Shown: one piece after another, positions 26,043 through 33,290 of the stretch
How the letters are laid out: each line of letters opens with the position of its first letter
Numbering within the stretch: the first letter of the stretch is position 1
Assembly (NCBI GenBank): GCA_904373265.1
Contig: CAJFEE010000008.1
Coordinates: 65,132-98,645, forward strand
From: Candidatus Harrysmithiimonas galli
Lineage (GTDB): Bacteria > Bacillota > Bacilli > CAJFEE01
Length of the DNA stretch: 33,514 nucleotides
Direction of reading: 5' to 3'
Notes under the pieces: model-generated
Seen by the model: only the letters and a program-made list of their open reading frames with translations
The model's database searches: none
Told to the model about the DNA's origin: nothing
Translations under genes and position numbers: made by a program

Positions 26043-26183
26043 TCGCTCACTTCCTTTTTAAAAAATTGCATGTCAAATTTTTATGTTTCCAGCTTCAATC
26101 ACAAAGTCACTGGGTTGGTTTTATCTATTTTTCTATGAAATTAACAAAAGCCAAGCTTGATTTGACATTCATACCATCCTTTT

Positions 26184-26212
26184 TATCATATGTACCAGTT
26201 TCATTTTTGGTG
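26184..26212 (-). promoter_or_regulatory. SigK-like promoter of dpaAB
   Basis: On the minus strand CACC (26209-26212), 16 bases, and CATATGATA (26184-26192) fit the mother-cell sigma-K pattern mACm-16-gCATAnnnTa, except that the base before CATA is A and the spacing is therefore one base off. The dpaAB operon of Bacillus subtilis is SigK-controlled, which supports the reading. Confidence 0.6.
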
Positions 26213-26346
26213 CGCTGTCCATTTTTTATGAATCTATAAGCCAATATAATCAATCATTTTTTATAAAATTATTTAAAAAAATATTATTTTATATTATCTA
26301 CACGTGAAAAATACTTTATAATACAGAGCGCCTCAGCATGGAGAAT

Positions 26347-26484
26347 TCAACGGATGAAAATTTGCCATTCGGGACGGTTAACAATTATAATTTCCGAAAC
26401 AAGCTTGCCTTTTGTAAAATGGGACGGGCTAATAAGCAATTCTACCAATGGCAGTGCTTTATTCCATTCTTCAATTTCTATAAA
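26347..26484 (-). pseudogene. Orphan coding remnant, 45 codons without a start
   Basis: This is a minus-strand open stretch ending in a TGA at 26347-26349 and bounded upstream by another stop at 26485-26487. It reads like real protein (EEWNKALPLVELLISPSHF, then KGKLVSEIIIVNRPEWQIFIR). There is no start codon or ribosome site. The helix-strand look, with a charged turn before EIIIVNRPEWQIFI, vaguely recalls the N-terminus of Gram-positive DNA polymerase PolC, but this is only an impression. Treat it as a decayed gene end of unknown origin. Confidence 0.3.
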
Positions 26485-26790
26485 TCACGAGCATGAACAA
26501 AAAAGCAACATATGAAACCCATTGATTTTTGTTTACTTCTTTGGATCTTCATATTTACAGCATGACACACCTTTCAATTCTTACTTCCTTAAATTTTCAT
26601 ATAAAAAATCAAAGCATTAGAGACTTTTTTGCAGAAATCATTGCGTAAAACCGTTGTCATAAATGGAATTGACACAGTTCAAAACGCATATTTATATTCC
26701 TTCGATCAAATAAAAAAGCGTATTGACTCAAATCCATCTAATCCAGACAAACCAGTTTGGATAACTTTAGATTGAAACCTTTTCATTTCA

Positions 26791-26841
26791 CAAAAAATCC
26801 GTTTACAAACAAATTAAATCAATTTGTCTATAAACGGATTT
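26791..26841 (-). terminator. Terminator of ilvE
   Basis: Two 21-base arms (26795-26815 and 26821-26841) pair apart from two mismatches, around a five-base loop. On the minus strand the stem is followed by TTT and G. It begins 13 bases after the ilvE stop. Confidence 0.9.
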
Positions 26842-26853
26842 TGTAATCTTAAT

Positions 26854-27873
26854 TTATTCAACTGTATAAATCCATCCCTCTGGTGCCTCCACTTCACACA
26901 TTTGGATTCCCACCAATGTATCATATAATTTTTTCGTAACCGCTCCCAAACCATTTTGCGTACCAGAAAATTGAATTTCTCTGTTGTGATCAACAATTTT
27001 TTGAATCGGGGAAAGAACCGCTGCCGTACCACATAATGCAGCTTCCTTAAAACTTGAAAGCTCAGCAACTGGTACCTCCCGTTCCTCTACCTCAAACCCA
27101 AAATAATGCTGTGCCACGTAAAGTAAAGAGCGTCTTGTAATAGAAGGCAAAATGCTGTCGGATTTTGGTGTAATAATTTTATTATCATCTGTAACAAAAA
27201 TAAAATTCGCTCCGCCAGCTTCCTCTACCATAGTTCGAGTTGCTGCATCCAAGTACATATTTTCATCATAACCTTGTTCATGTGCTTCTTCAATCGGATA
27301 CAGACTCATTGCATAATTTAAACCAGCCTTAATATGTCCAGTTCCATGCGGCGCTGCCCGATCAAATTCACAAATTCTTAACACAAGTGACTTAGCTTCT
27401 CCTTTATAATAAGGACCGACCGGGATCCCAAACACTCGAAATTCATATTCCAAAGAAGGTTGAATTCCAATGGTTGGACCACTTCCAAACAAACATGGAC
27501 GAAGATAAAACGTCGCACCAGTTCCATAAGGTGGAACAAATTTCAAATTGGCACAGACCGTTTTCTTTACTCCTTCTAAAAATTTTTCAATTGGAAGCAC
27601 TGGCATTACCAAACGTCTGCAACTGTCCTGCAAACGCTTCGCATTTAAATCGGGGCGGAATAAAACAATCTTTTTGTTTTTTGCTGTATAAGCCTTTAAA
27701 CCTTCAAAACAAGCCTGTGCATATTGCAATACAGTTGCAGATTCATTTAAATGCACCGTTGCGTCAGTTGATAAAACACCTTCATCCCATTTTCCATCTT
27801 TATAGCGGCAAATAAATCGTTGTTCAGTTTCTCGATAAGTAAAACCAAGATTTCCCCAGTCTAAACTCCCCAT
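26854..27873 (-). CDS. ilvE: Branched-chain amino acid aminotransferase
   Basis: This is a PLP enzyme (fold-type IV) that interconverts leucine, isoleucine and valine with their 2-oxo acids, using glutamate/2-oxoglutarate. I start at MGSLDWGN because GAGGAGG lies seven bases upstream; six codons more are open but cover that site. Of 339 residues, Lys182 (GHIKAGLNYA) should bind PLP. YFEGLK-like CFEGLKAY (55-62), RPDLNAKRLQDSC (73-85) and EEAGGANFIF are diagnostic of the large-form IlvE used in Bacillota. It stands alone between its own promoter/operator and a strong terminator, with no other branched-chain genes near, and breaks the usual mlpA-dpaA neighbourhood. Confidence 0.94.
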   Translation of the reverse strand: MGSLDWGNLGFTYRETEQRFICRYKDGKWDEGVLSTDATVHLNESATVLQYAQACFEGLKAYTAKNKKIVLFRPDLNAKRLQDSCRRLVMPVLPIEKFLEGVKKTVCANLKFVPPYGTGATFYLRPCLFGSGPTIGIQPSLEYEFRVFGIPVGPYYKGEAKSLVLRICEFDRAAPHGTGHIKAGLNYAMSLYPIEEAHEQGYDENMYLDAATRTMVEEAGGANFIFVTDDNKIITPKSDSILPSITRRSLLYVAQHYFGFEVEEREVPVAELSSFKEAALCGTAAVLSPIQKIVDHNREIQFSGTQNGLGAVTKKLYDTLVGIQMCEVEAPEGWIYTVE

Positions 27874-27915
27874 AATTTTCCTCCTCATCATCTGTCACTG
27901 TAAAAAATTATAATT

Positions 27916-27950
27916 GTTAGCATTATACCGCTAACCATTATTCGTTACAA
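27916..27950 (-). promoter_or_regulatory. ilvE promoter with a palindrome around the -10
   Basis: On the minus strand there is -35 TTGTAA (27945-27950), 17 bases, and a perfect -10 TATAAT (27922-27927). The -10 is embedded in the inverted repeat GTTAGC-N8-GCTAAC (27916-27935). A protein bound to this palindrome would block RNA polymerase. No T-box or long leader is present. Confidence 0.75.
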
Positions 27951-27992
27951 TATTTTTTGTCAAATTTTGTAAAAAAAGCACAGACTTTTCTT

Positions 27993-28424
27993 TTATTTCC
28001 GATTGTCCAGTTGATCCAAACGATAGATTTGGTGAACAAAATGTAAGTATGCAAGTAAAAACAACACAATTAACACCAAAATCCAAGTGAATGAAAGTTT
28101 AATATAACTCACTAGCACCAAAACTACCCATCCAACAAATCCGATCCCAAGCTGAATTTGATTCAATTTACGGCGGCGATGACCTTTTTGATTGATCTCA
28201 TGTAAAATTTGTCCTTCGGTTTTAAAACGCTCAGAATGTTTTAATTTTGCCATGCCATATATGATTTTCTGAATGCTGGTGACAAATATAACGACACCGA
28301 GTGATAAACAAAAAATACCGTAGCCTTGGTTCTCAGTCGGATACAATAAAAAGCCACCAAAATAAAATAAGAGCATACCTGTAATCATAGATAAATTATA
28401 AGCAAATAAATTTCTTGGACTCAC
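27993..28424 (-). CDS. Hypothetical four-helix membrane protein
   Basis: I do not recognise this protein. It has 143 residues with four hydrophobic segments (roughly 7-28, 32-51, 88-105 and 107-126). A basic loop after the second (KLKHSERFKTEGQILHEINQKGHRRRKL) would face the cytoplasm. I start at GTG (28422-28424), placed six bases after AGGAGG; an ATG five codons earlier overlaps that site. It follows the 95-residue membrane protein by 30 bases, so the two are likely co-transcribed. A promoter of ilvE lies after it. The function is unknown. Confidence 0.75.
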   Translation of the reverse strand: MSPRNLFAYNLSMITGMLLFYFGGFLLYPTENQGYGIFCLSLGVVIFVTSIQKIIYGMAKLKHSERFKTEGQILHEINQKGHRRRKLNQIQLGIGFVGWVVLVLVSYIKLSFTWILVLIVLFLLAYLHFVHQIYRLDQLDNRK

Positions 28425-28454
28425 AAAACTCCTCCTCATTCAAATGACAAATCA

Positions 28455-28742
28455 TCAATCAATGACAACACCACCAACCCATTTCTGAAACAAATAAAAT
28501 GAGATGGCAGACAGTTTCATCTGATTTTCCTTTTGTACAGTCATTTCAATATGGTACCCAACCCCTTGATAAACCATTGTTTCATCGCTGCTTTTTACAT
28601 GATCTATACTTGCAAATAGCGGCTCATGAAATCGCTTCATCGTTTGCATATAATCAGTTCCAACCATCAACAACCATAAAACAAACACAACCCCCAGCAG
28701 CAAATTACAACCACGTACAACCAGCTTTCTATGTCGTTTCAT
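28455..28742 (-). CDS. Small membrane-anchored hypothetical protein
   Basis: This 95-residue protein begins at ATG behind AAGGGAGAG. It has a basic N-terminus, one membrane helix (about 8-28) and an extracytoplasmic part. The pattern DETMVYQGVGYHIEMTVQKE, later LYLFQK-like FYLFQKWVGGVVID, resembles a widespread but uncharacterised clostridial/bacillar family with a YxGIGYxV core and an FGK-like ending. It is followed by the four-helix protein. Two short upstream in-frame codons (to 28787) are without a ribosome site. The function is unknown. Confidence 0.7.
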   Translation of the reverse strand: MKRHRKLVVRGCNLLLGVVFVLWLLMVGTDYMQTMKRFHEPLFASIDHVKSSDETMVYQGVGYHIEMTVQKENQMKLSAISFYLFQKWVGGVVID

Positions 28743-29504
28743 TTGACTCTCCCTTCTTAAACAAAATTCACCATTATCTTTGTCCAATCGGTAAAAAATG
28801 TTTGGTTATGTTATAATGCATTGTAGTCGCAACATCCATCAATGGAATTCCTTGTTCAGACAGCCCATAAGGTTCGGCTTCAGGGTACTCCGTTAAAATT
28901 GATCAATACAGCACAATCAAAAATTGGAAACCAAATTCGCACCAAATCATGCAACTATGGAAGTAAGATCAACTGGCACAATTAGAAGAAAAAACCACTT
29001 CTAGCTCATCCAAAAGATACAAGCCCTTACCCTAAAAACAATATAAAAAAGAAACCAAAAACTTCCAACATATAATGGATTATGCAAAGACTTTTTATCA
29101 AAATATGGAAAATAACTTGGTTTACCAAAAGAGACATCCAACTATTCTGTCTTAGCCCATGGCATTCTGATAGGAGCTTTCTACCTGCAAAAAACATATT
29201 TTTGGTTGATTGACAGTGTGAATGATTTTAGTGATTTTGATGTAATTTCTATAAATCAACATGGGTAGACTTTATTGTGAAATTATAATGTTTTACACTG
29301 TATGATTTTTCATCCCAAATATCCTGCGTTCAAGCAAAGTTACCTTACTCAAACTGTTATTTCCAACAAAAACGTTACATTTTTGCAAAAGGAGATGGCT
29401 TACAAATTTTTTCATACTGGCAGTTCAAAAAAACATATGCATATAGCATGCTTAGGTCTTCTTTTCAATTTGACAAATAATTCTCAATTCCATTGTCTAT
29501 ACGG
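28743..29504. other. Gap of AT-rich sequence with one coding remnant
   Basis: A 42-codon open stretch without a start lies at 28774-28902. From 28903 to 29504 both strands are littered with stops, and I see no promoter, repeat or RNA structure of note. On the plus strand 28811-28816 reads TATAAT, but without a partner. Confidence 0.45.
28774..28902 (-). pseudogene. Orphan coding remnant, 42 codons
   Basis: The minus-strand stretch reads like the C-terminus of a protein (LTEYPEAEPYGLSEQG, then IPLMDVATTMHYNITK), ending in TAA at 28774-28776 just before the small membrane gene. A stop precedes it at 28903-28905, and it has no ribosome site. It is a candidate decayed gene end. I recognise no family, and chance is possible for so short a frame. 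Confidence 0.25.
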
Positions 29505-29876
29505 TCATAGTTCAAATAATCCGAAATGCTTGTGAAATAGCTGCTGTGCCATTTGATTGGCCTCAAGCTGAAACTCCATAAAACGATATGTCAACTCTTT
29601 ACCCTTTGGTGTCAACTCTGATCCTCCACCATTTACCCCACCAATTCGTCTTGCCAGCAGCTTAAAACCCAACTTCTTTTCTGCATTTTTAATGATTTTA
29701 TTTGCTTTACTATATGCCATATTCATTTTTCCTGCTGCCATATTTAATGAGCCAGTTTCTTCAACAAGCAACAGCAGCCTTGCCATACCCAACCCAAAGC
29801 AAGCATCTGGCTTTGATAATTTCAAATGCATCGTAAAATTTAACGAATCTACTGTTTCTTGATTTTCTGTATTCAT
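29505..29876 (-). CDS. ModE-like winged helix-turn-helix regulator
   Basis: This is a 123-residue protein consisting only of the LysR/ModE-type N-terminal DNA-binding domain. ARLLLLVEETGSLNMAAGKMNMAYSKANKIIKNAEKKLGFKLLARRIGGVNGGGSELTPKG (about residues 31-92) is typical of ModE-type HTH proteins. It has no molybdate-binding TOBE domain, like many stand-alone regulators of molybdate or tungstate genes in clostridia. None of the molybdenum cofactor or transport genes lies in the window. ATG follows GAGGTGG. Its promoter is a palindrome covering the -10, suggesting autoregulation. Confidence 0.85.
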   Translation of the reverse strand: MNTENQETVDSLNFTMHLKLSKPDACFGLGMARLLLLVEETGSLNMAAGKMNMAYSKANKIIKNAEKKLGFKLLARRIGGVNGGGSELTPKGKELTYRFMEFQLEANQMAQQLFHKHFGLFEL

Positions 29877-29907
29877 TTTTCCACCTCATATCTCCTGATT
29901 GATCTCC

Positions 29908-29936
29908 CATTTCATTATAACTGAAATGCAATGAAA
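29908..29936 (-). promoter_or_regulatory. Promoter/operator of the ModE-like gene with repeated half-sites
   Basis: On the minus strand a -10 TATAAT (29914-29919) sits inside a perfect palindrome: CATTTCA, seven bases, TGAAATG (29908-29928). A third TTTCA half-site lies ten bases further upstream (29932-29936). The arrangement is one inverted and one direct repeat of TTTCA, and it is a good candidate autoregulatory operator. Confidence 0.7.
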
Positions 29937-30005
29937 ATTGTGGAAAATAAATGACAAAATCCGCATGTGAACCAAATAAATGGATATAAAATATAAAAAA
30001 TTTTC

Positions 30006-30047
30006 TTTAAAATAAAAGAAAGAAGTGAAATCCTGATCGGATTCACT
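30006..30047 (-). terminator. Terminator after the methyltransferase
   Basis: AGTGAATCC pairs with GGATTTCACT on the minus strand (30024-30047, one bulge) and is followed by a T-rich tail. It closes the ylxY-mlpA-methyltransferase unit. Confidence 0.75.
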
Positions 30048-30101
30048 CCCTTACATTTAGTTTAAATAAAATAAAATAAACACACATACCCATTGACCTG
30101 A

Positions 30102-30929
30102 TTATACCAAATGCTGATCCACACGCCAATGTATAAAGGCAATGTGGGTATGTACCGTTTCAAAAATTCGTCCATCTTTGGCATTTCTCTTTAAATCCAT
30201 TTGCACAGCTTGCCGCTTTTCTTGCGGTAATTCTCCAAGCCATAGCATATCTTCCGCCTCTTCAATCGTCCACTGATTCGTATAGACGGATTCAATATAT
30301 CGCACCTCAGGCATATACCCCATAAGCCACAGCAAATTAAAAATACAATATGTCCCATTTTTAAACTCCGTTTGCGGACGAATAAACGAAAATTTATGAT
30401 GCAATTGCTCCAACCAATCATTTTTTCGATTGACAATGGTAGAAAGAAAACAGTGCTTGCGACTGGCTTCATTCATTTTTTTCAATGTATGGAAATTGTA
30501 TACACCCGGCGTCATAGATGCAATGACCCAATCAAAATGCTTTTCCCATTTTTTCTTATAAAGGTCAATATCCGCCCAAATTGCTGTTTCATAGGTTAAA
30601 TTTGTATACTGTCCTTTTTGAGCATTCTCCACCGCATAGGCAATCATTTTTGGTGAAATATCAATACCATGTATTGAATGAACATATTTTTGTAATTGCA
30701 TAGCGAGCTTTCCAGTCGCACAGCCGATATCCAAAACCATATCGTTCTTTTTCAATCCAATGCTTTTTAAAAAATCAACCGTTTCAGTCAAACGATTGCG
30801 TTTTGTTTGTGTAGGTTGATTGAAATGCGCTGCACGCTTATCCCAAAATTGCTGCGGGTTTTCTTTTTGCTTAATTTCACTCCAAAGTGCTTCATAGTAT
30901 TGAAGATTTTTCTTATCCATACATAACAT
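30102..30929 (-). CDS. Class I SAM-dependent methyltransferase
   Basis: This enzyme transfers a methyl group from S-adenosylmethionine. I start at ATG (30927-30929), five bases after GGGGGG and ten bases past the mlpA stop; a longer frame overlaps mlpA. Over 275 residues, motif I VLDIGCATGKLA is at 65-76, the acidic motif II is HGID (87-90), and the middle is a Rossmann-like core. The C-terminal part is all-alpha/beta without metal motifs. The N-terminus KNPQQFWDKRAAHF resembles the (D/N)xFW-A-FN group often seen next to ModE-type regulators. The substrate is unknown. Placement directly behind mlpA is not part of the classic Bacillus order. Confidence 0.85.
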   Translation of the reverse strand: MLCMDKKNLQYYEALWSEIKQKENPQQFWDKRAAHFNQPTQTKRNRLTETVDFLKSIGLKKNDMVLDIGCATGKLAMQLQKYVHSIHGIDISPKMIAYAVENAQKGQYTNLTYETAIWADIDLYKKKWEKHFDWVIASMTPGVYNFHTLKKMNEASRKHCFLSTIVNRKNDWLEQLHHKFSFIRPQTEFKNGTYCIFNLLWLMGYMPEVRYIESVYTNQWTIEEAEDMLWLGELPQEKRQAVQMDLKRNAKDGRIFETVHTHIAFIHWRVDQHLV

Positions 30930-30939
30930 AAGATCCCCC

Positions 30940-32184
30940 CTAGACTGCATACGAAACTGGCAGCTTACCTTCGCTACTAATAAGCGCAATGGCATGTGGT
31001 GCACCAAATACAAACTCGATCATTCGATTAATCATCTGTCGATCCACCGCATCAATCCGTGTCACAACCTCATCCAAAGTCATTTGTTTATTCATCAGCA
31101 ATTCATTTTTTCCGTTGCGGCTCATTCGGCTGTTGGTGCTCTCCAAACTAAGCATCAAACTCCCCTTTAGCTGCTCTTTTGTGTTTTTAATCTCTTCATC
31201 TGTAACGCTGTCTCTTTGTAATTCTTTTAATGTCATTAAAATCGTTTCATACAACTCATTCAATTGATTCACTGCTGTTCCACCATAAATGGTTACTGAA
31301 CCGTTGCTCTGATATGAAGTATGATAGGAATAAATCGCATAAGCCAGACCTTTTTCCTCTCGAACATTTTGAAATAAACGGCTGCTCATCGTTCCACCGA
31401 GTATATTGTTTAAAACAATTAAACCATACATATCGGGATGATTTAACGGAATTCCTGGAAATCCTAAACATAAATGTGCCTGCTCAGTATCCTTTCTTTG
31501 CACTGTTTTCTCTGGCAAAAAAATGGGTGGAGCCAGCATATCTTCCCTTGTATCAGAAGCTTCAAATGTACTGAACAAAGCCTCAATCTTGTGAACAAAA
31601 CCTGCATCAACATTACCAGCAACACTAATAACCACTTCTTCTGGGCGGTACATTTTTTTTACATACTGATGTAAATCCTCTGAAGTCAACGCCTGTAAAT
31701 TTTCTTCTCGTCCCAAGATCGAATACCCAAGCGGATGATCCCCAAAAATGGTCTGTGCCAATAAATCATGCACATAATCATCTGGTGAATCCTCATACAT
31801 TTTAATTTCTTCAAGAACGACATTTTTTTCCTTTGCCATTTCCTCTGGTGCAAACTGTGAGCAAAAAAACATATCAGCCAATATATCCAGTGCCGTTTGA
31901 GCATACGTATCCATTACCTTTGCATAATAGCAAGTACATTCCTTTGAGGTAAATGCATTGACTTGACCCCCAATTTTATCAAAAGCTTGCGCAATTTCCT
32001 TTGCCGTACGATTTTTTGTTCCTTTGAAAAACATATGCTCAATAAAATGTGAAATCCCATTATTCTTTATATGCTCATTTCCAGATCCGACACGAACCCA
32101 CACACCAATTGAAACGGAGCGCACTGTATCGATCGGTTCAAATACGATGCGTACACCATTTTTACATGTATATTTCTGTATCAA
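30940..32184 (-). CDS. M16-family zinc metallopeptidase (MlpA/YmxG type)
   Basis: This is an M16 peptidase of 414 residues with intact HFIEH (46-50) and the third ligand region LEEIKMYED (124-132). I start at TTG because GGGAGG lies eight bases upstream; 29 further codons are open but overlap ylxY. The C-terminal half is the usual non-catalytic M16 domain. In Bacillus subtilis the mlpA product affects extracellular protease production, and the slot next to ylxY matches. The gene is 19 bases from ylxY and is followed closely by the methyltransferase. Confidence 0.93.
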   Translation of the reverse strand: MIQKYTCKNGVRIVFEPIDTVRSVSIGVWVRVGSGNEHIKNNGISHFIEHMFFKGTKNRTAKEIAQAFDKIGGQVNAFTSKECTCYYAKVMDTYAQTALDILADMFFCSQFAPEEMAKEKNVVLEEIKMYEDSPDDYVHDLLAQTIFGDHPLGYSILGREENLQALTSEDLHQYVKKMYRPEEVVISVAGNVDAGFVHKIEALFSTFEASDTREDMLAPPIFLPEKTVQRKDTEQAHLCLGFPGIPLNHPDMYGLIVLNNILGGTMSSRLFQNVREEKGLAYAIYSYHTSYQSNGSVTIYGGTAVNQLNELYETILMTLKELQRDSVTDEEIKNTKEQLKGSLMLSLESTNSRMSRNGKNELLMNKQMTLDEVVTRIDAVDRQMINRMIEFVFGAPHAIALISSEGKLPVSYAV

Positions 32185-32203
32185 CCTTTGTTCCTCCCAA
32201 TTG

Positions 32204-33118
32204 TTAACTATAAATTTCCAGCAAAGAGCCGACTGTCCCAACTGTATATCCTTTTCCCTGCAAAGTTTCAATCATTAAATCCAAAGCATAGGTCGACGCC
32301 TTCGTTGGATGCATGAGAATGATTCCACCCGGATGCATTTTCTTTAAAATTCGCTGCATAACTGTACTTGGAGACGGATTTTGCCAATCAATGGTATCCA
32401 TCGTCCATAGAACCGTATACATCCCCATTTCTGAAGCAATTGCTGCCGTTTGTGCGCCAAAAGCACCAGATGGAGGCGCAAACAGTTGAATCCGTTGCTT
32501 GGTTAAACGGGTTAAAATGGCATTTGTTTTTTTGAGTTCCATTTTTGCCTGCTCTTCTGAAATAGATGCAAAATCTGCATGAGTATAAGAATGATTCCCG
32601 ATTTCATGCCCCGATTTGGCAATTTGTTGCACTACCTTCGGATTTGCCTTTGCAAAACGACCCTCTATATAAAAGGTTGCCTTTACACCTCGTTGATCTA
32701 AAATATCCAGCATTTGCGGAATATACTCCTCACCCCATGCCACATTAATAGATAAGGCAACCATTTGCTTATTTGGATTGCCACGATAAATCAATTCTGG
32801 CGGCAAATCATTCAATCCAATTTCAGGCTTAATTGTATCAAAAACAAGCAAATTTTCCTGAAATTTTGCCTGTTTTTTCATTGCTTGATAAGATTTCTTT
32901 ACATTAACAGTTCGTCCACTTTTTCCTGGAATTTTCTTCCATACCTTATCTATCTTAGCATTTTCCGCAGGCTGTTCATAGCTTTTTTTCACGGCTTCAA
33001 TTTTTTGGTACAGCGGGTCAGCTGCGAATACATGGAGTGGTGCCATCCCAAGCCCAAACCAACAAAAAAATAAAAAGCTGAGCACACCAATTTTTTTGGT
33101 TTTTTCATATATATACAT
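32204..33118 (-). CDS. Polysaccharide deacetylase-fold protein (YlxY type)
   Basis: This is a secreted 304-residue member of the NodB fold. I start at the ATG behind GGAGGAG; a 30-codon extension has no ribosome site. Residues 1-32 form a signal peptide ending at HVFAA. The NodB domain covers about 118-304. The TFDDG-like motif 1 is replaced by SINVAWG (123-129), so the catalytic Asp pair is missing. Motif 2 HSYTH (176-180) and motif 3 FAPPSGAFG (213-221) are present. This degenerate pattern is typical of YlxY, a sporulation-linked family, and the enzyme may be inactive. It heads the unit with mlpA. Confidence 0.9.
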   Translation of the reverse strand: MYIYEKTKKIGVLSFLFFCWFGLGMAPLHVFAADPLYQKIEAVKKSYEQPAENAKIDKVWKKIPGKSGRTVNVKKSYQAMKKQAKFQENLLVFDTIKPEIGLNDLPPELIYRGNPNKQMVALSINVAWGEEYIPQMLDILDQRGVKATFYIEGRFAKANPKVVQQIAKSGHEIGNHSYTHADFASISEEQAKMELKKTNAILTRLTKQRIQLFAPPSGAFGAQTAAIASEMGMYTVLWTMDTIDWQNPSPSTVMQRILKKMHPGGIILMHPTKASTYALDLMIETLQGKGYTVGTVGSLLEIYS

Positions 33119-33214
33119 GATACTCTCCTCCAATGGATTCCGAAATGAATTGTTCTTATTTTCCCAAGACTTATCCGAAATATGCACATCCCCTTGTTTA
33201 TCTAACATAAGGAA

Positions 33215-33243
33215 ATCCTAAACTTTCTATCTTTTTGTAGCAA
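33215..33243 (-). promoter_or_regulatory. Candidate promoter of the ylxY unit
   Basis: On the minus strand there is -35 TTGCTA (33238-33243), 17 bases, and -10 TAGGAT (33215-33220). The next gene starts about 100 bases away. Its upstream edge touches the terminator of the preceding gene. The match is moderate. Confidence 0.4.
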
Positions 33244-33290
33244 AAAATCAACTTTTAAATAGCAAAATTGATATTTAAAAGTTGATTTTT
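33243..33290 (-). terminator. Perfect 19-bp terminator hairpin
   Basis: The left arm (33243-33261) and right arm (33272-33290) are exact reverse complements around a ten-base loop. On the minus strand the stem ends in a run of six T. It overlaps the last base of the stop codon of the gene to its right and so ends that transcript immediately. Confidence 0.9.

Larger units (their letters stand above)
26043..26853. other. Gap between ilvE and dpaA with an orphan coding remnant
   Basis: The first 170 bases (26043-26212) are the dpaA leader and SigK-like promoter. From 26213 to 26346 is AT-rich sequence. A reading-frame remnant lies at 26347-26484. From 26485 to 26790 I see nothing definite. The ilvE terminator is at 26791-26841. 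Confidence 0.5.

Noticed and set aside
26100-26165. 15-codon peptide frame in the dpaA leader
   Set aside because: It is too short to tell from chance, and its sequence shows no attenuation-type codon run.
27874-27992. T-box leader for ilvE
   Set aside because: The space to the promoter is too short and no T-box motif or specifier structure is visible.
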